Numbered from the stretch's first letter, positions 35,034 to 44,777 are shown. The stretch is DNA of 45,775 nt from Acidobacteriaceae bacterium (GCA_003133425.1 PKXI01000394.1:1761-47535); one strand, 5' to 3'. Program-made: numbers and translations. The notes: a model not told the origin generated them from the sequence alone.

Positions 35034-38000
35034 ATATCTCCGCCCCTTTCATCCGGCGGCCGGTAGCTACAACACTGCTGACGGCAGGCATTGCGCTCGT
35101 GGGGGCTATCGCTTTCAACGTGCTGCCTGTTTCTCCGTTACCACAGGTCGACTTTCCGACCATCTCGGTTTCGGCCAGTTTGCCGGGCGGAAGTCCGGAA
35201 ATCAACGCGTCTTCCATTGCGACCCCCTTGGAACGTCAGTTCAGCCACATCGCTGGCGTAACCGAAATGACCTCATCGAGTTCGCTTGGAAGCACTTCGA
35301 TTACCCTGCAATTTGATTTGAGCCGCGACATCGACGGTGCGGCGCGAGACGTGGAAGCGGCCATCAACGCCGCGCGCACTTACCTGCCGGCAAACCTTCC
35401 TGCCAACCCAACTTATCGCAAGGTGAATCCCGCGGACGCACCGATCATGATTTTGGGACTCACCTCAGATAAGTACGACAAGCCGACGCTCTATGACGAA
35501 GCGTCGTCAGTTATTGCACAGAAACTCTCACAAATTGCAGGAGTTGGACAGGTAACTGTCGGTGGAGGGGCTGGCCCCTCCGTGCGCGTGGAAGTGAATC
35601 CTACATTGCTGAGCAGCCACGGACTCACGATCAAGAATGTTCAATCCGTACTGAGTGAGCAAAATGCTCACGAGCCGGCGGGCCAAATCTCAGACGAGAA
35701 TACAACCGCCGATATTGTTACGAACGATCAGATTTCTCGTGCAGACCAATACAGGCCGCTGATTATCGGTTATAGCAAAGGAGCCGCAATCAGGCTTGCC
35801 GATGTAGCCGACGTTTCGGACGCAGCACAGAACATTCGCACGGCAGGGTACCTGAATGGAACACCCTCAATCACCGTAATGATCTTCCGCCAGCCGGGCG
35901 CGAATATCATAAGTACCGTCGATCGAGTGCGAGCAGAATTACCATCGATCGAGGCGTCGATTCCGCAAGGCATCAAGACCACAATTGTTCTTGACCGCAC
36001 CATAACCATTCGCGCGTCTGTCAGCGATGTGGAGCGCACCCTCATTCTCTCCATCGTTTTGGTGATTCTTGTCGTCTTTATGTTCCTGCGCAACTGGCGA
36101 GCCACCCTCATTCCCACCGTTGCCGTTCCCGCGTCGCTCGTCGGCACCTTTGCAGTCATGTACCTGTTTGGCTTCAGTATCGACAATCTCTCGCTTATGG
36201 CCCTGACGATCTCGACCGGCTTCGTCGTTGATGACGCGATTGTCGTAATGGAGAACATCTCGCGGCTTCGTGAATCGGGGATGCCGCCCATGAAGGCTGC
36301 CTTTCAAGGATCGAGCGAGATTGGATTCACCATCCTCTCGATCAGCCTGTCGCTGATTGCGGTCTTTATTCCCATTCTTCTCATGGCCGGTATCGTAGGC
36401 CGCTTGTTCCGCGAGTTTGCAATCACCCTTTCAACAGCCATTGTTGTCTCGATGATCATTTCCCTGACCACCACGCCGATGATGTGCGCATACCTGCTCA
36501 AGAATGAGAGGGAGACCGAGCACGGCCGCGCCTATCGAATTACCGAGAAGGGGTTTGCGTGGATGCTCGCCCAGTATAGCCGCTCACTGACTTGGGTCCT
36601 CAGGCATCCGGGGCCTATGTTGACCCTACTACTGCTCACCATTGCGCTGAACTTCTACCTCATTGCCATCATCCCCAAAGGATTCTTCCCGCAGCAGGAT
36701 ACGGGGGCCATTACAGGCAGCGTGCGAGGACCGCAGGATGCCTCGTTTCCGGTGATGAACAACTCAATTCTTCAGCTGGTGAATGTTATCAAGTCAGATC
36801 CAGCAGTCGCGGATGTCATTGCCCATACGGGTGGTGGTGGCGCATCCAACGGTGGCACTATTTATATCGCGCTGAAGCCGCTGAATGTTCGCAAGGTTAC
36901 AGCGCCGGTCATTATCGATCGATTGCGGCCAAAACTTAACAGGCTTCCGGTCGCCTCTGCTTTCCTCCAGGCCGCACAGGATCTGCGTATCGGAGGTCGA
37001 TCGAGCAATGCTATGTATCAGTACACAATTCAGTCGGATAGCGTGGAGGATCTGGCGCACTGGGGGCCTATTTTGCTTGCCGGCATGCAGAAGATTCCCG
37101 GTTTCCAGGATGTGAGCAGCGATGCGCAAAATAGCGGCTTGGAAGAGCTGATTAGCTATGATCGCCTCACTGCAGCAAGGCTTGGCATCACGCCGCAAAC
37201 TTTGGATCAGTCTCTCTACAGCGCGTTCGGGCAGTCGCAGGTTTCCATCATTTACACACAACTGAATCAGTATTACGTGGTGTTGGAGGTCGCGCCTCCG
37301 TATTGGCAGGGCCCCGACGGGTTGAAGAATATCTACCTGAATACGGCAGGTAGCGGGATCGTTCCGCTCTCCACGGTCACCTCGGCGCAATCGAGCGCTA
37401 CACCGCTTGTCATTAATCACACCGGGTCGTTCCCCTCCGTCACAGTGTCGTTCAACCTTGCTTCGAATATGTCGTTAAGCGATGCGACACGCCTCGTTAA
37501 CCAGATGCAGGAGCGGCTGAATATGCCGGGAACTGTGCGCGGCTTCTTTGCCGGCACAGCAGCTGCATATCAAACTTCGCTTGACAGCGAACCCATGCTC
37601 ATCGGCACGGCTTTGCTCGCGGTCTACATTGTTCTTGGCATGCTGTACGAAAGCCTGATTCATCCACTCACCATAATCTCCACCTTGCCTTCGGCGAGCG
37701 TGGGAGCCATGCTTGCGCTCATGCTTTTCAAAATTGACCTCAACGTCATCTCAATCATCGGAATCATCCTGCTGATCGGCATCGTAAAAAAGAACGCGAT
37801 CATGATGATCGATTTTGCCCTGGTTGCAGAGCGCGAACGTGGCAAGACCACTTCAGAGGCCATCTTTGAAGCCTGCCAGCTTCGCTTTCGCCCCATCCTG
37901 ATGACGACGATGGCCGCCTTATTCGGTGCATTGCCGATGGCATTCGGTACGGGAACCGGTTCTGAGTTGAGGCGTCCGCTGGGCATCACGATTGTTGGTG

Positions 38001-38131
38001 GATTGATTGTGAGCCAGATGCTGACTCTCTACACTACGCCTGTCGTCTATCTGTTCTTCGACCGCTTGCGGCTCCGCTTTCGGGGCAAACAAACATTGAC
38101 CCTCCACCCTGGGACCGCAGAGGCTACCTAG
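35030..38131 (+). CDS. RND efflux permease, MdtC-like (second of two)
   Basis: Second inner-membrane RND pump (1033 aa), with the usual length and without the insertion of its neighbour. The porter motif LPQVDFPTISVSASLPGGSP, TM4 ISTGFVVDDAIVVMENISRL and the C-terminal LLIGIVKKNAIMMIDFALVA are all typical. The ATG at 35030 overlaps the previous stop (ATGA). The pair probably forms a mixed trimer with the MdtA-like adaptor; substrates are unknown but commonly include bile-salt-like amphiphiles and antibiotics. Confidence 0.93.
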   Translation: MNISAPFIRRPVATTLLTAGIALVGAIAFNVLPVSPLPQVDFPTISVSASLPGGSPEINASSIATPLERQFSHIAGVTEMTSSSSLGSTSITLQFDLSRDIDGAARDVEAAINAARTYLPANLPANPTYRKVNPADAPIMILGLTSDKYDKPTLYDEASSVIAQKLSQIAGVGQVTVGGGAGPSVRVEVNPTLLSSHGLTIKNVQSVLSEQNAHEPAGQISDENTTADIVTNDQISRADQYRPLIIGYSKGAAIRLADVADVSDAAQNIRTAGYLNGTPSITVMIFRQPGANIISTVDRVRAELPSIEASIPQGIKTTIVLDRTITIRASVSDVERTLILSIVLVILVVFMFLRNWRATLIPTVAVPASLVGTFAVMYLFGFSIDNLSLMALTISTGFVVDDAIVVMENISRLRESGMPPMKAAFQGSSEIGFTILSISLSLIAVFIPILLMAGIVGRLFREFAITLSTAIVVSMIISLTTTPMMCAYLLKNERETEHGRAYRITEKGFAWMLAQYSRSLTWVLRHPGPMLTLLLLTIALNFYLIAIIPKGFFPQQDTGAITGSVRGPQDASFPVMNNSILQLVNVIKSDPAVADVIAHTGGGGASNGGTIYIALKPLNVRKVTAPVIIDRLRPKLNRLPVASAFLQAAQDLRIGGRSSNAMYQYTIQSDSVEDLAHWGPILLAGMQKIPGFQDVSSDAQNSGLEELISYDRLTAARLGITPQTLDQSLYSAFGQSQVSIIYTQLNQYYVVLEVAPPYWQGPDGLKNIYLNTAGSGIVPLSTVTSAQSSATPLVINHTGSFPSVTVSFNLASNMSLSDATRLVNQMQERLNMPGTVRGFFAGTAAAYQTSLDSEPMLIGTALLAVYIVLGMLYESLIHPLTIISTLPSASVGAMLALMLFKIDLNVISIIGIILLIGIVKKNAIMMIDFALVAERERGKTTSEAIFEACQLRFRPILMTTMAALFGALPMAFGTGTGSELRRPLGITIVGGLIVSQMLTLYTTPVVYLFFDRLRLRFRGKQTLTLHPGTAEAT

Positions 38132-38133
38132 CA

Positions 38134-39708
38134 ATGGATCGTATTGGAGTGTTCTTTATGGAAAGATCGATCATGCAGTCCCGAAAGCGGTTCACGGTGT
38201 GGTGTGCACTTCCCGTTGCAGTGCTTTGTTCGGCGCTGGCTGGATGCATCGTTGGGCCAAAGTATTCTCCGCCCACAATAACAGCGCCTCCGGTATACAA
38301 AGAGTCTCCTGCGCAGTTTGGAGAAATTGGTGAATGGACCGTCGCAAAACCTCAGGATGCGGTTCTCCGCGGCAAGTGGTGGGAGATCTACAACGATCCG
38401 GACTTGAATGCGCTCGAAGATCAACTCAATATCGACAACCAGAATATCCGCCAGGCATTCGAGAACTTCATGCAGGCACGTGCCCTGGTTCGCGAGGCAC
38501 GGTCTCAGTATTTCCCGACAGTAGGCGTGGGCGGCTCCTACACCAGATCGCGGACGTCTTCCAACGTTGGGTCCAAGTCGAGCACAGGCGGAACAAGCGG
38601 TCAGCAGACGCAGGTATTTTCCTTTCCAGCCGATGTTTCATGGGAGCCCGATCTTTGGGGGAGAGTGCGCAATACAGTGCGCGCCGGTCAATACACTGCC
38701 CAGCTGACAGCGGCTGACCTTGAGAATGAGCGATTGACTGAACAGGCCAGTCTCGCAGAATACTTTTTTGAGATTCGCGGTCAGGACGCATTGCAGAAGA
38801 TCCTCAATGACACGGTGGATGCTGACAGGAAGGCGCTGGAAGCTGTGACGGCTGCCTACGACACTGGCGTTGGCGATCGGATCTCCGTTGTTGAAGCACA
38901 GACAACACTCGAGAGCGCGCAATCTGCGGCAATCAATCTCAGAATTGCCCGAGCGCAGTATGAACATGCGATTGCCATGCTTACCGGCAAGCCAGCTTCG
39001 ACGTTTTCCATCCCGGTTGAGCCCAAAACGAGCGCGCCACCTCCAATACCGGTCGGATTGCCATCTCAACTGCTCGAACGACGGCCGGACATCGCTGCTG
39101 CAGAGCGGAACATGGCCGCTGCGAATGCACAGATTGGGGTTGCATATGCAGCCTTTTACCCTGCTCTGACGTTCTCAGCCAGCGGCGGCGTGGAGAGTTC
39201 AGCTATCAAGCACATTCTGGATTGGCCCAGCCGCTTCTGGTCGATAGGCCCTTCGATCTCCGAGACCGTTTATGATGGCGGCTTGCGTCGCGCTACGGTA
39301 AATCAGTACATAGCAACTTACAACGGAAACGTTGCAGCGTATCGCCAATCGGTGCTTACGGCGTTCCAGCAGGTGGAAGACGCGCTCGCAACAGTTGGCA
39401 TTCTGTCGCAACAGATCCGTCGCCAGCAGGAAGCCGTCGACTCATCCCAGACGTTTCTGCGGCTCGAGTTGGGGCGCTACGAAACCGGCATCGATCCTTA
39501 CATCGACGTGGTCATTGCGCAAACCACGCTGCTTGGGAACCGGCAATCCCTGACGATTCTGCAAGTTCAGCAAATGACAGCTTCGGTTCAACTGATTGAA
39601 TCCCTGGGCGGAGGCTGGGATCGGTCACAGTTGCCTACGCCTGCCCAGGTCACACAAGCTCCCCCGAAATCAACGACCATGATGTCCGGAACCGCAAGTC
39701 AGCATTAG
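38134..39708 (+). CDS. RND outer-membrane channel lipoprotein (NodT/CusC type)
   Basis: TolC-like channel (524 aa) that completes the efflux system. An N-terminal lipoprotein signal has the lipobox LAGC with Cys38 as the lipidated residue, then VGPKYSPP, the usual NodT opening. Two outer-membrane efflux protein repeats follow (ARALVREARSQYFPTVGVGG; AAANAQIGVAYAAFYPALTF), with long helical stretches and the barrel motif DGGLRRATVNQYIATYN. Starts at 38134, 38158 (MERSIM) and 38173 are possible; the last gives a more usual signal length. Confidence 0.92.
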   Translation: MDRIGVFFMERSIMQSRKRFTVWCALPVAVLCSALAGCIVGPKYSPPTITAPPVYKESPAQFGEIGEWTVAKPQDAVLRGKWWEIYNDPDLNALEDQLNIDNQNIRQAFENFMQARALVREARSQYFPTVGVGGSYTRSRTSSNVGSKSSTGGTSGQQTQVFSFPADVSWEPDLWGRVRNTVRAGQYTAQLTAADLENERLTEQASLAEYFFEIRGQDALQKILNDTVDADRKALEAVTAAYDTGVGDRISVVEAQTTLESAQSAAINLRIARAQYEHAIAMLTGKPASTFSIPVEPKTSAPPPIPVGLPSQLLERRPDIAAAERNMAAANAQIGVAYAAFYPALTFSASGGVESSAIKHILDWPSRFWSIGPSISETVYDGGLRRATVNQYIATYNGNVAAYRQSVLTAFQQVEDALATVGILSQQIRRQQEAVDSSQTFLRLELGRYETGIDPYIDVVIAQTTLLGNRQSLTILQVQQMTASVQLIESLGGGWDRSQLPTPAQVTQAPPKSTTMMSGTASQH

Positions 39709-39790
39709 ATAGGAAAGCAAACTCTCGACGGGTGATTGGCCATCAGTGTCATGATCTTCCTGGCCGTGAACCAAATGAAAGGGAACAGCT

Positions 39791-40087
39791 GAAAAAACCG
39801 TTCCGGATCCAGGCCTCATTGGCTTCACGCGCCTATCTCTCGGCGATCTCCTGGATGAGCTTGTCAGTCTCGTGATCCATCCAGTCGAGATAGAACTTTG
39901 CACCAGGTCTCTTCCAATCCATCTGCTTGCCGGAGATGATGATTCTTTCCGGGTCTGGTTCGCCTTTTTGATTCCGTGCAACTGTAAAGAATTGCCAGAG
40001 GCCATCGTGTTTGCGATACTGATTCAGGCGAGCTTTCCTAGTCGCCTTGCTGTCAACCTGTTGCGCGTTCCTTTGTCCTTTGGGTGG
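39791..40087 (-). pseudogene. Integrase N-terminal remnant next to tRNA-Gly
   Basis: A minus-strand frame, open from 40087 to a TAG at 39833-39835, reads ARLNQYRKHDGLWQFFTVAR and then KGEPDPERIIISGKQMDWK, RPGAKFYLDWMDHETDK. This resembles the N-terminal arm-binding part of phage-type integrases (a pattern of beta strands ending in YYLDW). After the TAG the same frame continues AREANEAWIRNGFF, which looks like its natural extension. No start codon or catalytic domain is present. It lies on the 5' side of tRNA-Gly and points away from it, so it is a fragment of an unrelated older insertion. Confidence 0.4.
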
Positions 40088-40215
40088 TTATTTCGGGGTT
40101 CTTGAGCGGTGCCAACGGCAAGAAATGTCATTAAGATCTCAGCAACTTGCAGCTTAGATGACAGTAAAATTGACAGGAAGCCAGAGTTGATCGCGCAAGT
40201 GATTGATTTTAAATG

Positions 40216-40290
40216 GCGGGAGTAGTTCAGTGGCAGAACGTCAGCTTCCCAAGCTGAATGTCGCCGGTTCGATCCCGGTCTCCCGCTCCA
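40216..40290 (+). tRNA. tRNA-Gly (anticodon CCC)
   Basis: A 7-bp acceptor stem (GCGGGAG with CTCCCGC), D-arm AGTTCAGTGGCAGAAC, anticodon loop CTTCCCAAG with anticodon CCC, T-loop GGTTCGATCCC and encoded CCA. The 3' end faces the broken recombinase at 40390, the same layout as tRNA-Lys with its integrase. Confidence 0.97.
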
Positions 40291-40389
40291 ATAAATCAAT
40301 AAGTTACAGCATTTAGTTGAAGAAGAAAAAACCTTAAAACCCCGCTGATACTATTGCTTAACAAGATAATCGCTCAAAGGGGTGAATCC

Positions 40390-41517
40390 ATGAGGTTCAC
40401 GCGTAAGCGGTACCAGAAGGGTAGTATGCGTAAAGTTGCCCGTTCTCAAGGGTTTGCGTGGGAGTTCAGGTACTACTACACAGATGTGGATGGAAAGCGA
40501 AGGGAAAAGGTCCAGACCCTCGACTCCTCGGCCGACGAGACGGAATTTGACGTTCGCAAAGCGATGGAGAGCCAGATGTCGGCGCTTAACGACGGCACGC
40601 TCAAAGGCCGCATGGACGCGACCTTTGGAGATCTCATCGCGAGGTACTTGAAAGAGGAACTGCCCAAGCTCAAGCTCTCTACATAAAGCACAAATACGAG
40701 CATGGCCAAGCTGCATGTCCGGCCAAAATGGGAAGACTACCGGATCGCTGACGTCGATGCAAATGCAGTAGACGAATGGTTGACTTTCCTCACATTTGGA
40801 CAGGCCTCGAAGGTGAGGGCGCGGAATATGATGAAGCGTCTCTTCGACCTGGCCATGCTCTGGAAGTACATTTCTTTTGGTCGCAACCCGATGGACTTGG
40901 TAAAGGTGAAGAAGGGTTCAAAACGCCTCAAGAAAATTGTGATTATCACTCCAGAGCAGTTCAAGGGGATCGTCCGGCAACTCCCTGAACCCTACAATTT
41001 GATGGTGCTGATGTGCGGCTGTCTTGGCCTCCGAGTTAGCGAAGGCCTGGCTTTGAAGTGGACAGATATCAATTGGAAGGCGGCGACAGTCAGCATCGAG
41101 CAGGTCTACACCCACAGCCGATTGCAGGACAGTGCAAAGACGGACGCATCGGGATCAGAGCTCCCCATCTACCCGGCTCTGGCGAAAGCGTTACGTGGGT
41201 GGAAGAGACTACAGCAACACAAGTCGGAGTCTCCTTACGTGTTTGCCAGCCCGCGTACTGGCAGGCCCTATAGCGCCGACACGATCCGCACGGACTACCT
41301 TATACCAGCGGCGCTGAAGATGGGGATCAATGGATTCGGCTGGCATTCAATCCGGCACAGCAACAAGTCGTAGATGGCAGCGGCAAAGATCAATCCGGCG
41401 CATATGAAAGACCAAATGCGGCACAGCGACATTTCCACGACGATGGATGTGTACGGCCACACCCTAACACCGGAGCTCCGGAAGAGTAATAGCCTCGTAG
41501 CCCGCCAGCTTTTCTGA
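40390..41517 (+). pseudogene. Tyrosine recombinase with two in-frame stop codons
   Basis: One reading frame of 376 codons encodes a recombinase of the same subfamily as the one at 6232. The starts match (MRFTRKRYQKGSMRKV against KFTRNRYQKGSLRRV), and so does the spacing throughout. The frame is interrupted by TAA at 40684-40686 (after KLKLST) and TAG at 41371-41373 (after WHSIRHSNKS), with no frameshift. Alignment with the intact copy places the TAG exactly where it has Leu (TTG), so a single base change explains it. All catalytic motifs remain: CLGLRVSEGL, HSIRHS, MRHSDISTT, and Tyr in MDVYGHT. The Shine-Dalgarno GGGGTGAA precedes the ATG. It is probably an inactivated integrase of a lost island. 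Confidence 0.85.
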
Positions 41518-41534
41518 CAGGCCACGAGGGGTAG

Positions 41535-41684
41535 TTAGCGGTCCTCCTGCATCCAGGCCACTAGCTTCGGGCGGTAAAACCGCCAAGAAGATCCCAAGCG
41601 CTTATGGGGGATATTTCTTGGCACCGCGTGAAGCCGAAGTGTCTTTGGATGGCAGCGAAGGAAATCCGCGGCCTCAACCGTCAC
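41535..41684 (-). pseudogene. Truncated excisionase-family HTH protein
   Basis: A minus-strand frame codes TVEAADFLRCHPKTLRLHAV and then KRLGSSWRFYRPKLVAWMQE. This is the HTH_17 fold seen in the intact gene at 5955 (DEAAKHLRIHVKTLQK; YWRFRLSVLDRW). The wing region is altered (PRNIPHKRLG). A GTG at 41684 offers a start by chance, but the N-terminal residues before TVEAAD are missing because the sequence joins the transglycosylase fragment at about 41680. Probably a fragment of a second excisionase. Confidence 0.65.
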
Positions 41685-41970
41685 CTACTTCAATGACCCC
41701 GGGATCGATGCGACGAACAAGACTCTAATGACCTTTGCTGCCTACAACGCGGGCCCCGCACGCGTTGCAAAGCTGCGCCGCATGGCCACCGCGCAAGGGC
41801 TGGATCTGAATATCTGGTTTGGGAACGTGGAGTTGATGGCCGCCAAGGACATTGGGCACGAAACCGTCCAGTACGTGAGCAACATCTACAAGTACTACGT
41901 GGCATACAAGACGACGCTGGAACAAGAAGGTATCCGCGACAAAGCAAAGCAAGCCTTGGGCCAGAAGTGA
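41680..41970 (+). pseudogene. C-terminal fragment of a lytic transglycosylase
   Basis: The frame [20 protein letters not shown] and [17 protein letters not shown] is the end of an SLT-type (MltE/MltF-like) catalytic domain: AAYNAGP is the signature that follows the conserved Tyr motif, and [14 protein letters not shown] residues close the domain ([15 protein letters not shown]). The catalytic Glu and everything upstream are missing, because the sequence breaks at about 41680 into an unrelated minus-strand fragment. The C-terminus is complete, so this is a 5' truncation. Confidence 0.75.
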
Positions 41971-42024
41971 ATTACGCACTTCAGGCCAACCCGCGTTGCT
42001 TCTCTGCGACGCAGAATCGATCTT

Positions 42025-42062
42025 CCCGAGTAACTTCTCTGTCGAATGAGAAGTTATTCGGG
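42025..42062. repeat. 15-bp inverted repeat (hairpin) between gene fragments
   Basis: CCCGAGTAACTTCTC and GAGAAGTTATTCGGG can pair over 15 bp (one G-T wobble), with an 8-nt loop (TGTCGAAT). There is no T-run, so it is not a typical terminator. It lies between the transglycosylase and arylsulfatase remnants and could be a mobile-element end or a decayed bidirectional terminator. Confidence 0.7.
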
Positions 42063-42204
42063 CGATTTCAATTGCTTGGTATGCAGAATCAAACGTCTTG
42101 TCGCTCGCACTTTCAAAATCCATGGTGAGCGATTGAAGCAGCGTGCGAAACTGCCTCCCGGCACCTTTCAACTCTGCCAGCTGTGATGACAGTCGCAAAT
42201 ATCT

Positions 42205-42435
42205 ACTTTTGGCTAAGGTAGGCGTGTGGCAGGGGCCGCCAAAGGCACTGGTAGCTCCGAAACCGGTATCGTCGATCAGGACGATGAGAACATTGGGTGC
42301 GCCCTTGGGTGGCCGCAGTTCCTTGATAGGCGGGTACTTGGTGTCCGGGTCTTTGGCGTCGTAGGTCGTGAGGCCCACGTGTGGCTGGTCTGGGATGGGA
42401 AGATTGCTGCGCTGGATCTTGTCCTGCTCACTCAT
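42205..42435 (-). pseudogene. N-terminal fragment of an arylsulfatase
   Basis: From an ATG at 42435 (GGAGAA about 6 nt upstream) the frame reads [20 protein letters not shown], then [39 protein letters not shown] and TPTLAK. This is the start of the large arylsulfatase family (~780 aa), with the metal-binding Asp pair at 55-56. After 77 residues the match stops and the frame passes into unrelated sequence, so the CxPSR active site is absent. The open frame continues to 41725 by reading antisense to the transglycosylase, which is not meaningful. Confidence 0.8.
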
Positions 42436-43102
42436 GGGTATTCTCCATGGGTTGACGGTTCCACCTTCGGTTAAGGCCAAAACTGAATGAGTCGCCGCGA
42501 GTCGGGTCTGGGCTCGGGTCTTGAAAATGTCAGGCCGACGCACTTCGCCTCGCGAACGGAGAGGTGCCCATTCTCGCAAGGAGACTAGGTCGGCTGGTCG
42601 GGCATGGGAACTGTCAAAAAGAAACAGGTTCAGAGGCTCGCGAGCCCAGTGAGAGGAGCTAGACGCAGCGACAGTTCTCTTTATCGTGGGACGAGCCAGA
42701 TGGGAAGGAGACACTCTCGTGGGAGGTTCCGAGTGAGCCCGCTGACCGCGTCTCCGCTATCCCGGACATTTCCCCAATTTTGAGTTTCGTACGGCTTGCG
42801 GTATTCCGTCCAGGGCGTGAGAGCATGAGGCGATGAGTGAGCATTCGGCAATGACAGTCAACGAAAGCCTTTTCGTTTCCGGTCTCATGGAACACGTCAT
42901 GATCAATGAGTTCCTGGAAATTCATGAGGCAGGCCGTAGCGAGCCTGTCAGTTTTACTAGTGTTCACGGGACTCGTTGAGCAATAGTATGCAGGCAAACA
43001 ATATCAAGCTGAGCTTGTGCTGAATCAGTGACGCGTTTGTTCAGTTTTACAAGTTTGCATGCAGGGTATAGTTTGGGCAGTTTTTGCCGAAAGGGAATTC
43101 GC
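42436..43102. other. Intergenic stretch without a clear gene
   Basis: No convincing gene is seen. A 48-aa + strand ORF (42833-42979, beginning MSEHSAMTVNESLFVSG) has a weak GAGG upstream and is possible but unsupported. A short palindrome (CAAGCTGAGCTTG, about 43005) lies just upstream of the next gene. Confidence 0.4.
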
Positions 43103-44740
43103 ATGAGCGCGGCAAAGTGGATAAGAGTTCTGATCACAGGCGCCGCTCTTTTTGGCGCTTCGCTTTTGATAGCACAGGATTATGTGCGGGACTCGGAGCC
43201 CAGGCTCTTCACCTATGACGAACTGGTGCAGCTAAGCCTGGACCAACCTTTGAGCCCTGAACTGGCTGAAAAGTTCCAGACTATTACCACGACTCCATTC
43301 ATCAATAATGAGGCCTATTATCGCGGCGCCAAGCCGCGGCCGCTTGAGGTCAAGGGGATCGGACCCTCATTGCGCGTAGCCGAATGGAATATTGAGCGGG
43401 GCATTACGCTCGATGATATTCAACTGTTTCTGACTGACAAAGACGCATTTATGGCCAAAGTGAGCGTCGAACGGCAAAGGGCTAAGGAAAGTGGACAGAA
43501 ACTTCACGCAGTCGATCTGGAGAAGATACCGGAGGAGATCGAGCATCTGAAAGCTGCGGACGTATGGATTCTGAAAGAAGTGGATTGGGGTTTAAAGCGC
43601 TCCCATTATCGTGAAGTGGTCAAAGAACTGGCAGAGACGCTGAACATGAACTGGGCTTATGGCGTTGAGTTCCTCGAGATTGATTCAAAGCAACTGGGAA
43701 CGGGCACATTTGAGGACAAGGAAGATGAGGAAGCCCGGGCTCAACTGCTGGAAGAGTTTAAGGTTGATAAAGACAAGATGCGTGGGTTGCATGGAAACGC
43801 CGTTCTGTCGCGCTACCCGATTCGCTCGGCACGGCTGGTTCCTTTCACCGTAGGTTATGACTGGTTCAAGGAAGGCAAAATCAAGTCCCTTGAAAAAGCA
43901 AAACGGAAGGCAGCGGTTTTGGTCGGAGAAGAATTGCTGCGCGAGATGCGTCGTGGAGGACGCACGACACTATATGTAGATCTGGATGTGCCGGAAGCAC
44001 CTGAGCATAGCGTGACTATTGCGGCAACGCACTTGGAAAACCGAACCAAACCCAAAGTGCGCCGTCAGCAGATGGAAGAGTTACTCGCCCAAGTGCGCGA
44101 GAAAAGCAATCCGGTCATCATCGGTGGTGATTGGAACACGAACGGATCTGACGCAACTCCGACGAGCGTGACTCAATCACTCTACAAGCAGTTCGGAAGT
44201 CTGGATTTCTGGACCACAAAAGGGATCGTATGGACAACGGGAGCCGGACTTGTGTACAGCGGATCCAAATTCTCTCTTAAGCTGGTAGGGGTTCAGGTCC
44301 GCGTCGATCCAACCTCGGCTAATATCCCTGGTTTGTCACCGAACCTGGAGCGCGGTTTGTTTAAGACGTTGGAGAAATTTCGATTCGATGACGGACAGGC
44401 ATTTGATTTCCGGGGAATTCCGGAGCGTACCGTTCATGGCAAGGGTGGCACTCTGGGCGACTCAAACGAGCGCTTGAGCAAGGGATTTGCTCCCACATTC
44501 GTGACCGAATTCATATGGAAGAAAGCTCGAGTTGCGAAATTTAGACTCGACTGGATTGTGGTCAAATCGGAGCTAGAAAATCCGCGCGACCGGAAGGGCC
44601 CATACATTTTTGCGCCCCATTTCCCGAGTACGCTCAGCGATCTGAACCACAGCACTCCAGAGCCGCTCGCGGATCACGATCCGATTACAGTTGATCTTCC
44701 CTTCCATGAACCGCATAGGCTTGGGATCGAGAAGAACTGA
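43103..44740 (+). CDS. Exported endonuclease/exonuclease/phosphatase family protein
   Basis: EEP-superfamily hydrolase (545 aa) with an N-terminal signal peptide (residues ~7-24, hydrophobic IRVLITGAALFGASLLIA). Motifs occur in order: WNIERG (95-100), the metal-ligand Glu in ILKEVDWG, GLHGNAVLSRYPI, AATHLEN, GGDWNT (Asp/Asn catalytic) and ADHDPITVDL (terminal Asp-His). These phosphodiesterases act on nucleic acids, phospholipids or inositol phosphates; the substrate cannot be read from sequence. Long charged helical insertions (~125-165, ~225-260) are unusual. A longer frame from 43028 exists, but the ATG at 43103 with AGGGA 8 nt upstream is better. Confidence 0.85.
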   Translation: MSAAKWIRVLITGAALFGASLLIAQDYVRDSEPRLFTYDELVQLSLDQPLSPELAEKFQTITTTPFINNEAYYRGAKPRPLEVKGIGPSLRVAEWNIERGITLDDIQLFLTDKDAFMAKVSVERQRAKESGQKLHAVDLEKIPEEIEHLKAADVWILKEVDWGLKRSHYREVVKELAETLNMNWAYGVEFLEIDSKQLGTGTFEDKEDEEARAQLLEEFKVDKDKMRGLHGNAVLSRYPIRSARLVPFTVGYDWFKEGKIKSLEKAKRKAAVLVGEELLREMRRGGRTTLYVDLDVPEAPEHSVTIAATHLENRTKPKVRRQQMEELLAQVREKSNPVIIGGDWNTNGSDATPTSVTQSLYKQFGSLDFWTTKGIVWTTGAGLVYSGSKFSLKLVGVQVRVDPTSANIPGLSPNLERGLFKTLEKFRFDDGQAFDFRGIPERTVHGKGGTLGDSNERLSKGFAPTFVTEFIWKKARVAKFRLDWIVVKSELENPRDRKGPYIFAPHFPSTLSDLNHSTPEPLADHDPITVDLPFHEPHRLGIEKN

Positions 44741-44777
44741 CGTATTAGTTTCTGCCAAGCCTGTTTGAAAGTCGAGC

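Noticed and set aside
40024..40299. 91-aa minus-strand ORF across tRNA-Gly
   Set aside because: It is the antisense reading of the tRNA; such ORFs are a common artefact.
41725..42714. 329-aa minus-strand ORF
   Set aside because: Only residues coded by 42205-42435 match a family; the rest reads unrelated sequence and the antisense strand of the transglycosylase fragment.
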